Assembly: GCA_021107695.1 (NCBI GenBank) | Contig: JAIOSI010000135.1 | Coordinates: forward strand, 1-7,807 | DNA length: 7,807 nt | Direction of reading: 5' to 3' | Origin: a bacterium | GTDB taxonomy: Bacteria; RBG-13-66-14 | Shown here: in pieces, positions 1-5,525 of the stretch | Numbering within the stretch: the first letter of the stretch is position 1 | How the letters are laid out: every line of letters begins with the position of its first letter | Position numbers and translations under genes: made by a program | The notes under the pieces: generated by a model | The model's database searches: none | What the model saw: only the letters and a program-made list of their open reading frames with translations | What the model was told of the DNA's origin: nothing

Positions 1-638
1 TGGGCAAGAGCAGCCTGATCAACGCCCTGACCGGGCGCAAGAAGCTGGCATGGCCCAGCTCTACCCCGGGCAAGACCCGGGTGCTGAACTTCTACACCGT
101 CCGCCTGCGCCTCGCCGACAAAACCGAGCGGGAGATCGTCCTCGTTGACATGCCCGGCTATGGCTACGCGAAGGTCTCGAAGACCGAACGCCAGGGGTAC
201 GACCACCTCGCCGCCGCCCTGCTCACTGCTGAGCGGGAGAGCATCGTCGGCTCCGCCCTCGTCGTCGATGTGCGCCACCCGGGTAAGGAGAGCGACCTCG
301 ATGCCTGGCTCTGGCTCAATACCCTTGCCATCCCCCGCCTCGCCGTGGTGACCAAGTGCGACAAGCCGCGCCAGAGCGATCTCCACCGTAACCTCAAAAA
401 GTGGGAGAACGCCCTGGAATCAACGGTGCTGCCCTTCTCCGCCGCCAAACGCCGGGGAACCGAGCGGCTCTGGCAGGAGTTTCTCACCTGGCGTCGTAGG
501 GACGGGACGATTCCGAACATTCTTCAGGTTTTATGTAGGGGCCGACCTTGTAGGTCGACCCGCAAAATTGAGATACGCTACAAGTTTGCGGCGGGCATTA
601 AAATGCCCGCCCTACATTTCATCTTTAGCGTATTCTAA
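1..638 (+). CDS. engB: Ribosome biogenesis GTP-binding protein EngB (YsxC/YihA), 5' end missing
   Basis: EngB is a TrmE-Era-EngA-EngB-type GTPase required for 50S subunit maturation in the cytoplasm. The frame is open from the first base (codons from position 3), so the start and about 30-40 residues lie outside the window; 211 residues are visible. All GTPase motifs are readable: the end of G1 (GKSSLIN, 3-23), the family's SSTPGKTR stretch with the G2 threonine (57-80), G3 as DMPGYG (147-164, usually DLPGYG), the family-typical VVDVRHPG (about 261-284), G4 as TKCD (351-362) and G5 as FSAAKRRG (435-458). TKxD is normal for EngB. The family-like sequence ends around WRRR near position 500. The last roughly 37 codons are read through two palindromic intergenic repeats (525-564 and 586-617) and resemble no EngB tail, so repeat insertion probably replaced the original end. 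The identification is very secure; the natural C-terminus is not. Confidence 0.95.
   Translation, partial: GKSSLINALTGRKKLAWPSSTPGKTRVLNFYTVRLRLADKTEREIVLVDMPGYGYAKVSKTERQGYDHLAAALLTAERESIVGSALVVDVRHPGKESDLDAWLWLNTLAIPRLAVVTKCDKPRQSDLHRNLKKWENALESTVLPFSAAKRRGTERLWQEFLTWRRRDGTIPNILQVLCRGRPCRSTRKIEIRYKFAAGIKMPALHFIFSVF
525..564 (+). repeat. TAGGG-type palindromic repeat inside the 3' end of engB
   Basis: This copy has the shared left flank CAGGTTTTATGTAGGGG followed by arms GGCCGACCT and AGGTCGACC around a TGT loop; eight of nine arm positions pair. It shares about 25 contiguous bases with the copy at 647-685 and is closely matched in reverse at 6877-6912. It is translated as part of engB (residues V-L-C-R-G-R-P-C-R-S-T-R). 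Both the flank and the pairing are seen directly. That it arrived by insertion is inferred from the non-homologous protein tail it encodes. Confidence 0.85.
586..617 (-). repeat. TAGGG-type palindromic repeat, GGGCAT arm subtype, inside engB tail
   Basis: Read on the minus strand the copy begins ATGTAGGGCGGGCATT. The arms GGCGGGCATT (590-599) and AATGCCCGCC (602-611) are perfectly complementary over 10 bp. It encodes A-A-G-I-K-M-P-A-L-H-F of the engB tail. The same core, GGGCATTAAAATGCCC, recurs at 2257-2272 in the opposite family orientation. An 8-bp inverted repeat, ATACGCTA (573-580) and TAGCGTAT (626-633), brackets this copy, so the whole could fold as one larger stem. Confidence 0.8.
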
Positions 639-646
639 ACAACCAC

Positions 647-685
647 CAGGTTTTATGTAGGGGCCGACCTTTAGGTCGGCCCGTG
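647..685 (+). repeat. TAGGG-type palindromic repeat downstream of engB
   Basis: The copy has flank CAGGTTTTATGTAG, then arms GGGCCGACC and GGTCGGCCC, a perfect 9-bp stem with a TTTA loop. It is nearly identical to the copy at 525-564 (which has one arm mismatch) and is the reverse-orientation equivalent of 6877-6912. It begins 9 bases after the engB stop codon and could fold in the mRNA 3' end, but has no T tract. Confidence 0.85.
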
Positions 686-797
686 AAACTCCTGGTCGCG
701 AAATCGTAATCTAACGCACTGCGTTGGTGTATCTAAAATTATACGCCATTATCCGTGAAAATCCCCACAATACCCCTTGTCTCTCCGGAATTGCTGT

Positions 798-828
798 GTT
801 ACAGTGCAACAACTGTGTGGTTTACAAT
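798..828 (+). promoter_or_regulatory. Possible promoter with inverted repeat, upstream of M23 peptidase gene
   Basis: TACAAT at 823-828 matches the bacterial -10 consensus at five of six positions. GTTACA at 798-803 matches the -35 consensus at four of six, but the 19-bp spacing is longer than ideal. An inverted repeat, ACAGT (801-805) and ACTGT (812-816), overlaps the -35 box and spacer and could be a regulator site. This is consensus matching by eye only; other weak boxes exist in the same spacer. Confidence 0.25.
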
Positions 829-992
829 CCGTAAGAAGCGCGAAAATTGCTGTTCATAAAATCATACAGGGGCGCGGGGGACAGCTTTGTGGTTTTGAAT
901 ATCTACACTGCTTGGTACCGTATCGCTGTTAACATCAGGCAGTTACAACTAAATCTCAACTCCAGCATGTAAGGTAAGGTGCCTGCCAGACG

Positions 993-2063
993 ATGAAGCT
1001 ACTCAATGTAACTGTTCACATCGAAACGTACAATGGCTCAAGCAGCCGCCGCAGCCGCTTCTCCCGCCTGTTCATAGGGAGTGTCGCCACGATTGCCATC
1101 GTGGCGTTGGTGTCTGTGGTTGCTTTTATCTCAATATATTTTACCCGGATTAACGATCACGAGCAGCTCGCCCTTCTGGAGCATCTGAACAATCGGCAGC
1201 AGGAGCAGTTCCAAAACAACGATGGTAAGGTCGAGGAGCTGATCGCCCGCACCGAGGAGCTGGAGCCGCTTAACGACACCGTCCGCCTGGTACGCGGTTT
1301 CGACGCAGGACTCGAAGAAGGGGTCGGTATCGGTGGTCCCGAACTCGGCGCGGCGATGGGGCGCGGCGACCTGCGCCAGGTGCGGATCCTCGAAGCCCAG
1401 GCGATGCTCAATCGCCAGCTGGGACAGTTCGACGAACTCGTCCGCCTGGCAAACGGGCAGGAGGACTTCCTCCTCCACTTCCCCTCCATCGACCCTGTTC
1501 CCAACGGGCGCAACGTCTCCGGCTTCGGCTACCGGGGCAACCCCTTTGGTGGCGCGCGCGAGTTCCACAACGGAGTTGACCTGGTCGCTCCCGGCGGTTC
1601 GCCGATTCTTGCTGCTGCCGACGGAATCGTTGTCATCGCCAAGCGTGCCGGAGCCTACGGGTTGCTGGTTCGCATCGATCACGGTTACGGCTTCCAGACC
1701 CGCTACGGTCATTGCTCCAATATGTATGTTCAGGTTGGAGATATCGTCCGGCGAGGAGAGGTTGTTGCCGCCGTTGGCTCCACCGGTCGTTCTACCGGCA
1801 ATCACCTGCACTACGAGGTGCTGCGCGATGGCGTGAACGTCGATCCCGCGCTCTATATCCTCGGCGACCAGGATCCCATCGAGCGGGTCCATCGGCGCAG
1901 TTTTGTCCCCCTGGTTATGGAGGAGGCTCCCGCAGACCTCTTCGCCATCGAGCCCGATGCTGGCGACCTGATCAACTTAGACGAGATTATCACCACCGAG
2001 CCGGACTACAGCGGCAGCGACCCGATTGACTTCGCTCCGTCCCCGGCACCGGTCGTCGAATAG
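993..2063 (+). CDS. Membrane-anchored M23 (LytM-type) peptidoglycan metallopeptidase
   Basis: M23 peptidases are zinc endopeptidases that cut peptide cross-bridges in peptidoglycan. The product has 356 residues: a basic cytoplasmic stretch (10-25, rich in R and S), one membrane helix (about 26-50) without a cleavage site, a charged helical or coiled-coil stretch (about 52-100), a linker, an M23 domain (about 175-286) and an acidic, proline-containing tail (about 305-356). The zinc ligands H192 and D196 (HNGVD), H273 (HLHYE) and the catalytic H240 (RYGHC) are all present, so an active enzyme is expected rather than an EnvC- or NlpD-like inactive activator. The anchor, helical region and C-terminal domain resemble the MepM/DipM-like layout. 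The ATG at 993 gives the anchor intact; the nearest Shine-Dalgarno-like sequence (AAGGTAAGG, 971-979) is rather far, 13 bases away. The gene stands alone between engB and a convergent infB and ends in a terminator. Its exact substrate bond is not readable. Confidence 0.93.
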   Translation: MKLLNVTVHIETYNGSSSRRSRFSRLFIGSVATIAIVALVSVVAFISIYFTRINDHEQLALLEHLNNRQQEQFQNNDGKVEELIARTEELEPLNDTVRLVRGFDAGLEEGVGIGGPELGAAMGRGDLRQVRILEAQAMLNRQLGQFDELVRLANGQEDFLLHFPSIDPVPNGRNVSGFGYRGNPFGGAREFHNGVDLVAPGGSPILAAADGIVVIAKRAGAYGLLVRIDHGYGFQTRYGHCSNMYVQVGDIVRRGEVVAAVGSTGRSTGNHLHYEVLRDGVNVDPALYILGDQDPIERVHRRSFVPLVMEEAPADLFAIEPDAGDLINLDEIITTEPDYSGSDPIDFAPSPAPVVE

Positions 2064-2086
2064 CAGCACGGTATCATTGTAACCGT

Positions 2087-2113
2087 AAGGGCGAAGCCTG
2101 TCTTCGCCCTTTT
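2087..2113 (+). terminator. Intrinsic terminator of the M23 peptidase gene
   Basis: A perfect 10-bp stem, AAGGGCGAAG (2087-2096) and CTTCGCCCTT (2102-2111), with a five-base loop and a run of four T at 2110-2113, starts 24 bases after the stop codon. The T run is short but the position and stem are typical. The sequence GTAAGGGCGAAG resembles the TAGGGGC edge of the dispersed palindrome family, so the terminator may derive from a repeat copy. Confidence 0.8.
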
Positions 2114-2154
2114 GCAACGCGGTGCGTTGCACCACAGAGCTGGGCTTCGCCCAG
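2114..2154 (+). repeat. Two tandem short hairpins behind the peptidase terminator
   Basis: GCAACGC (2114-2120) and GCGTTGC (2124-2130) form a perfect 7-bp stem with loop GGT. CTGGGC (2140-2145) and GCCCAG (2149-2154) form a perfect 6-bp stem with loop TTC, followed by AAAACCTTTTT. With the preceding terminator this makes three stems in about 70 bases. The second could act as a backup terminator on the + strand because TTTTT follows 6 bases later. A shorter version of the first stem (AACGC-ACT-GCGTT) occurs at 713-725. Confidence 0.5.
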
Positions 2155-2246
2155 AAAACCTTTTTATATATGACAAAGGGCGGACACCAATCTCAATGAG
2201 AATCGCTCCGCTCCTATCAGCGTATTTTGAGTATTCTCGTGAGGTT

Positions 2247-2276
2247 AATGTAGGGTGGGCATTAAAATGCCCGCCG
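2247..2276 (+). repeat. TAGGG-type palindromic repeat, GGGCAT arm subtype
   Basis: The copy reads TTAATGTAGGGT and then arms GGGCATT (2257-2263) and AATGCCC (2266-2272), perfectly paired over 7 bp, followed by GCC. The core is identical to the copy at 586-617, which is in the opposite family orientation. Confidence 0.75.
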
Positions 2277-2356
2277 CATCACGGTGATTGCGTTCGGTTT
2301 TGCAGCTGCACCAAAATCCTCTCCCTCATCCCAGGGGCTCGGGAGAACAGCATAAG

Positions 2357-2384
2357 GAAAAGGGGCAACCTTCTGGTTGCCCCT
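2357..2384 (-). terminator. Intrinsic terminator of infB
   Basis: On the minus strand, 24 bases after the infB stop codon, AGGGGCAACC (2384-2375) and GGTTGCCCCT (2370-2361) form a perfect 10-bp stem with an AGAA tetraloop, followed by TTTCC. This is a good intrinsic terminator and suggests the rimP-nusA-infB transcript ends here without rbfA. Read on the minus strand it begins GCAGGGGCAACC, close to the TAGGGGCAA edge of the repeat at the nusA stop codon, so it may be a repeat-derived terminator. Confidence 0.85.
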
Positions 2385-2408
2385 GCGTTATTATCAAACA
2401 CCGCTTAT

Positions 2409-4976
2409 CTACAGGCTGCGGCTGACCTCGACCTCTTTATAAATCTCGATAACATCGCCGAGATGAATATCGTCGAAGCGTTCCAGCCCGATGCCGCACT
2501 CGTAGCCCTCTGCGACCTCTTTCACGTCGTCTTTGAAGCGGCGGAGGCTGATCAGTTTGCCCTCGTAAACCACCTTGCCATCGCGCACCAGGCGGGCAAG
2601 AGCGTTGCGGCGGGCGAGTCCCTCCAGCATGTAACAACCGGCAATCATGCCGAGCTTCGGCACCCGGAAGGTATCGCGGACCTCGGCACGACCGAGCTCC
2701 TCTTCCTTAATATCCGGCGCGAGAAGCCCGGAGAGCAGTGCCTTGACCTCGTCGAGAAGCTCGTAGATGATCTTGAAGAGCTTGATCTCCACGCCCAGCT
2801 GCTGGGCGAGCTTGTTCGCCTTGGTGTCCGGGCGGACGCTGAAGCCGACGATGACGGCATTGGAGGCGGAGGCGAGCTGCACATCGGCCTCGGTAACCAC
2901 GCCGACGCCGGAGTGAACCAGCTCCAGCTCGACCTCGTCGTTCTCGAAGCGGGTGAAGGAGTCGATCACCGCCTCGACGGTTCCGTTTACATCGCCCTTG
3001 ACGATGAGCGGCAGCTTCTGCTTCTCGTCGGCACCGCCGGGCTGGAGGAAGTCGAGGAGCTTGTTCCGCTGGGCGCGCTGGAGCTTGTCCTTCCGGTCGG
3101 CATCGTCACGGAGCCGGGCGATGTTCCGCGCCGCCTTCTCGTTGGTTACGCCGACCAGGGTATCGCCAGCTTCGGGAACTCCGTCGAAGCCCTGAATCTC
3201 CGCTGGCGCGCCGGGAGGAACCTCCTGTAACAGATTGCCCAGGTGATCGCTCATCTGGCGAATCTTACCGGACTGGTTGCCGCAGACGAAGGCGGTGCCT
3301 CGCTTGAGCGTGCCGTCGGTCATCACCACAGTGGCGACGACGCCGCGACCCTTGTCGATCCGGCTCTCGATAATCACGCCCTGGGGGTTGGCGTTGGCGT
3401 CGGAGCGCAGCTCCAGCATCTCGGTGTGAATCGCCAGAATCTCCAGCAGATTCTCCACACCCTCACCAGTGATTCCAGAGACATCGCAGAAGACGGTGTC
3501 TCCGCCCCATTCTTCCGGGTTGAGACTGTACTTCGCCAGCTGGCGACGGACCTTATCGCGGTCAGCCTCCGGGCGGTCAACCTTGGTTACGGCGACGACG
3601 ATCTCGACCTCCGCCGCCCGGGCGTGGTTGATCGCCTCGACGGTCTGGGGCATCACGCCGTCGTCCGCCGCGCAGACCAGGACGACGATATCGGTAACCT
3701 CGGCTCCCCGGGCGCGCATGGCGGTGAACGCCTCATGCCCCGGCGTGTCGAGGAAGGTGATCGCGCCGTTCTTCGTCTCGACCTGATAGGCTCCGACATG
3801 CTGGGTGATCCCCCCTGCCTCGCCCTCGGCGACCTTCGCCTTGCGGATGTAGTCGAGGAGGGTGGTCTTGCCGTGGTCAACATGCCCCAGCACGGTTACG
3901 ATGGGCGGACGCTCGGTGAGGTTCGCCCCTTCGGGGTCGGATTCGGGCAGAACCGGCTCGAAGCCCAGCTCCTCGGCGACCATCGCGGCGATGTCAATTC
4001 CCATCTCCTCGACGATGCCGTACTCCTCGCCCCATTCCTCCAGCTTCTCCATGATCACGTCAACGTTGACGCGGAACAGCTCGGCAAGCTCCACCGGAGC
4101 CAGAGGGCGGCTGATATTGACCTTCTTCGCGCCCTTCTCCTTCTGGCGGGACTTGGTGCGGGTCTTCAGCTCGTGAATCATCGCCGAGCTGGACTTGCGC
4201 CGACGACGCTTGCGCCGACGGGAGGAGCGTTTCTTTTTATGGGTCGGCTCCTCACCCCGGGCGGCCTTCATCTGATCTTCAGAAAGCCCCATCTGCTCTG
4301 GTGTGAGCGGGGTATCCGGGCGGTAGAGAACCTTAGATTTGCCCGGCTTCTTTGCGACCTTGTTGTCGTCAGTCGATTTGTTGTTGAAGACCGGGCGTTT
4401 GATGTCCCTGCTGGTCGTCGTGATCGGGGTGAGTTTCGTCGGGCGAACCGACTTCGCCGATTCGTCAGGCTTCGGTTTAGACTCCGCTGCTGGCTTCGGC
4501 TTACTGGCAGCCTCCGCCTTCTGCATGGTCTTCAGGCGCACCTTAGAGACCGGAGCCGCTGGGGTTTCCTTTTTAGCAGGTTTGGAGGCAGCGACCTTGC
4601 CGTCCTTCGCCGGGGTCTTCTCCACGGTTGGCTCGGCGGCGGTCTTCTGCTCGACCACTTCCGTTGGCGTGGCTTCCGGTTCGGGCTTCGGCTTATGCCG
4701 GACGCGAACCCGCGCCTTCGGCTTACCATCGTCCTTTTTAGCCCGTGCGGTAGCGCGGGCAGCGGGATCTGCCTTGCGGCGCTCGCTGCTCGACGGCTTC
4801 TTCTCTAACCGGGGACCACGCTGCTGATCCTTTGCCCGCTTTTCACGTACTATGGCGATCTGCTCCGGGGTAATCGAGGACATGTGTCCGGCGACTTCGA
4901 TTCCCAGGGCGCGCATCCGGGCGACTAACAGCTTCGATGGCATCCCAAGTTCTTTTGCTAATTCGTAAACCCTCAC
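2409..4976 (-). CDS. infB: Translation initiation factor IF-2
   Basis: IF-2 is the GTPase that places initiator fMet-tRNA on the 30S subunit and promotes subunit joining. Numbered from the TTG at 4994: an IF2_N module (about 7-55, [12 protein letters not shown]), a long K/P/A/E-rich disordered linker (56-290) with a very basic run at 253-267, a second IF2_N module (about 297-347), the G domain (362-530), domain II (about 540-640), domain III (about 655-750) and the fMet-tRNA-binding C-terminal domain ending [22 protein letters not shown]1 is GHVDHGKT (370-377), G2 GGITQHVG (394-401), G3 DTPGH (416-420). G4 is TKVD (470-473) instead of the usual NKxD, and G5 reads SGI instead of SAK or SAL. 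I chose the GTG at 4976 because AAAGGG lies 8 bases upstream and the product then begins (M)RVYELAKEL, 855 residues; the TTG at 4994 would add six residues but has no clear ribosome-binding site. The gene is last in the rimP-nusA-infB order, about 540 bases from nusA, and may also have its own promoter. Confidence 0.97.
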   Translation of the reverse strand: MRVYELAKELGMPSKLLVARMRALGIEVAGHMSSITPEQIAIVREKRAKDQQRGPRLEKKPSSSERRKADPAARATARAKKDDGKPKARVRVRHKPKPEPEATPTEVVEQKTAAEPTVEKTPAKDGKVAASKPAKKETPAAPVSKVRLKTMQKAEAASKPKPAAESKPKPDESAKSVRPTKLTPITTTSRDIKRPVFNNKSTDDNKVAKKPGKSKVLYRPDTPLTPEQMGLSEDQMKAARGEEPTHKKKRSSRRRKRRRRKSSSAMIHELKTRTKSRQKEKGAKKVNISRPLAPVELAELFRVNVDVIMEKLEEWGEEYGIVEEMGIDIAAMVAEELGFEPVLPESDPEGANLTERPPIVTVLGHVDHGKTTLLDYIRKAKVAEGEAGGITQHVGAYQVETKNGAITFLDTPGHEAFTAMRARGAEVTDIVVLVCAADDGVMPQTVEAINHARAAEVEIVVAVTKVDRPEADRDKVRRQLAKYSLNPEEWGGDTVFCDVSGITGEGVENLLEILAIHTEMLELRSDANANPQGVIIESRIDKGRGVVATVVMTDGTLKRGTAFVCGNQSGKIRQMSDHLGNLLQEVPPGAPAEIQGFDGVPEAGDTLVGVTNEKAARNIARLRDDADRKDKLQRAQRNKLLDFLQPGGADEKQKLPLIVKGDVNGTVEAVIDSFTRFENDEVELELVHSGVGVVTEADVQLASASNAVIVGFSVRPDTKANKLAQQLGVEIKLFKIIYELLDEVKALLSGLLAPDIKEEELGRAEVRDTFRVPKLGMIAGCYMLEGLARRNALARLVRDGKVVYEGKLISLRRFKDDVKEVAEGYECGIGLERFDDIHLGDVIEIYKEVEVSRSL

Positions 4977-4984
4977 TAAACCTG

Positions 4985-4990
4985 CCCTTT
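4985..4990 (-). promoter_or_regulatory. Ribosome-binding site favouring the GTG start of infB
   Basis: AAAGGG on the minus strand lies 8 bases before the GTG at 4976-4974. The alternative in-frame TTG at 4994-4992 overlaps this site and has no comparable purine-rich sequence at the right distance, so the GTG is preferred. Confidence 0.55.
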
Positions 4991-5136
4991 TCAAGGCTGA
5001 ATCTGCTTGCCGTTCCTACCAAGAGAGTTGGTGTTCGCCTCAACCTTGGCACCTGCTGGAGTGGCTTCACATATTCAACCTGCCTTGTTGTACCTGATTG
5101 TAAAGTCGTTCGTTTGTCTATCGAGAAGTTCTTCCA

Positions 5137-5227
5137 CAAGGGGTTGAAACCCCTTGCCTTAACGTCAAAAGCTTTTGGAGATAACAATCACCGCACGGTT
5201 TTTGAGACAAGGGGCTTTAGCCCCTTG
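5137..5227. repeat. Pair of CAAGGGG...CCCCTTG palindromes
   Basis: Two 20-base palindromes share outer arms and differ in the centre. At 5137-5156 CAAGGGGTT is followed by GA and AACCCCTTG; at 5208-5227 CAAGGGGCT is followed by TT and AGCCCCTTG. Both pair perfectly over 9 bp. The differing inner base is matched by its partner (T with A in one, C with G in the other), so pairing is kept. They lie 51 bases apart in the leader region of infB. Confidence 0.75.
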
Positions 5228-5255
5228 CGGAGCGGAGATGAACGTTATTTTTAGA

Positions 5256-5283
5256 GTTCCGGCGGGTCTTTGTCCGCCCTTTG
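5256..5283 (-). repeat. Degenerate TAGGG-like palindrome with GAGTTCCGGCGGG flank
   Basis: On the + strand GAGTTCCGGCGGG is followed by TCTTTGTCCGCCC. GGCGG (5261-5265) pairs with CCGCC (5274-5278). The 13-base flank GAGTTCCGGCGGG also borders the complete family member at 6877-6912, and AAAGGGCGGACA recurs near 2175. It is probably a decayed or divergent member of the same family. Confidence 0.5.
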
Positions 5284-5305
5284 TAAATCCACCCCTCACC
5301 CTAGT

Positions 5306-5326
5306 CCTCTCCCCAGGGGGGAGAGG
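5306..5326. repeat. GC-rich palindrome CCTCTCCCC / GGGGAGAGG
   Basis: A perfect 9-bp stem with loop AGG directly adjoins the long repeat copy at 5331. The preceding CACCCCTCACCCTAG is of a type seen as a dispersed GC-rich repeat in many bacterial genomes; that comparison is from general knowledge. Confidence 0.65.
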
Positions 5327-5330
5327 GTAC

Positions 5331-5491
5331 AAAACCTTGCGGTTGCTGTTCTCCTTCCCCCCAATGGGGGGAAGGTCGGGAAGGGGGGCTGTCGCTAAAT
5401 AGTGCAGACAGCAAGAGATAGTCAGGTGTTAGTTGCTATTGCCGGCGCAATGTCCTGTTTGCCAGTTCTTTATCCGCCGAGAACAGCCCCT
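5331..5491 (-). repeat. Long direct repeat, copy 1, downstream of nusA
   Basis: This segment matches 7009-7172 with, by my hand alignment, about 14 substitutions and three gap bases over 160 positions (roughly 91% identity). It contains a perfect 10-bp stem, CCTTCCCCCC with GGGGGGAAGG (5353-5375), GCTGTC with GACAGC further on, ATTGC-CGGC-GCAAT, and GTTCT with AGAAC near its right end. GCTGTTCTC (5345-5353) and GAGAACAGC (5479-5487) form a perfect 9-bp inverted repeat around the body. It begins about 30 bases after nusA in the direction of transcription. No coding capacity is evident. It could be a miniature mobile element or a structured untranslated region. Confidence 0.8.
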
Positions 5492-5497
5492 CAAACT

Positions 5498-5525
5498 GGG
5501 CAACCACAGGGGGATTGCCCCTACT
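5498..5525 (-). repeat. TAGGG-type palindrome that supplies the nusA stop codon
   Basis: On the minus strand this reads AAGTAGGGGCAATCCCCC and then TGTGGTTGCCC. GGGCAA (5520-5515) pairs with TTGCCC (5503-5498). The TAG of the conserved TAGGGGC edge is the nusA stop codon (5523-5521). The hairpin therefore begins directly at the end of the coding sequence. It has no T tract, so it is not a clear terminator. Confidence 0.7.

Larger units (their letters stand above)
639..992. other. Spacer between engB and the M23 peptidase gene
   Basis: I see no gene in these 354 bases. They hold a TAGGG-type repeat (647-685), a small hairpin AACGC-ACT-GCGTT (713-725) and a more AT-rich stretch from about 730 that probably contains the peptidase promoter. 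Candidate boxes are at 798-828. A weaker pair, TTGGTG at 724-729 and CATTAT at 747-752 with 17-bp spacing, is also visible. No recognisable intrinsic terminator follows engB other than the repeat hairpin at 662-680, which lacks a T tract. Confidence 0.6.
2064..2408. other. Convergent spacer between M23 peptidase and infB
   Basis: No gene is supported in these 345 bases. The region separates two convergent genes and is almost wholly built of hairpins: the peptidase terminator (2087-2113), two further perfect stems (2114-2130 and 2140-2154), an interrupted inverted repeat (GAGAATCGCT at 2198-2207, AGCG at 2219-2222, ATTCTC at 2233-2238), a TAGGG-type repeat (2247-2276) and the infB terminator (2357-2384). 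The sequence AAAGGGCGGACA near 2175 looks like a fragment of another repeat, since the same bases occur in reverse near 5283. Confidence 0.65.
4995..5520. other. Long repeat-filled spacer between nusA and infB
   Basis: I see no gene here, although this is where ylxR (and often a ribosomal L7Ae-like gene) sits in many bacteria. The short minus-strand reading frame across 4995-5187 has no YlxR-like cysteine motif. From nusA to infB the spacer holds a repeat over the nusA stop, a 161-bp repeat copy (5331-5491), a GC-rich palindrome (5306-5326), a weak TAGGG-like copy (5256-5283), two CAAGGGG palindromes (5137-5227) and about 140 bases of unstructured leader before infB. A TACAAT on the minus strand near 5100 could be a -10 box for infB, but no good -35 accompanies it. 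Confidence 0.65.

Noticed and set aside
724..752. Promoter TTGGTG-17-CATTAT upstream of the M23 gene
   Set aside because: Only three and four matches to consensus; the site near 823 is slightly better, and neither is strong.
1131..1892. 253-codon minus-strand frame opposite the M23 peptidase
   Set aside because: It is antisense to the catalytic domain with intact zinc ligands; no recognisable product.
2112..3230. 372-codon open frame on the + strand starting in the convergent spacer
   Set aside because: It starts within the peptidase terminator region, crosses several hairpins and then runs antisense to the conserved end of infB; no family resemblance.
3243..4808. 521-codon open frame on the + strand opposite infB
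   Set aside because: It is a shadow of the GC-rich infB frame: composition is repetitive L/R/D/G, it has no recognisable domain, and IF-2 on the other strand is unmistakable over the same bases.
4843..5187. 114-codon minus-strand frame at the place where ylxR would be expected
   Set aside because: It overlaps the infB start in another frame and lacks the YlxR cysteine/RxCxxC-like region; it reads through a palindrome.
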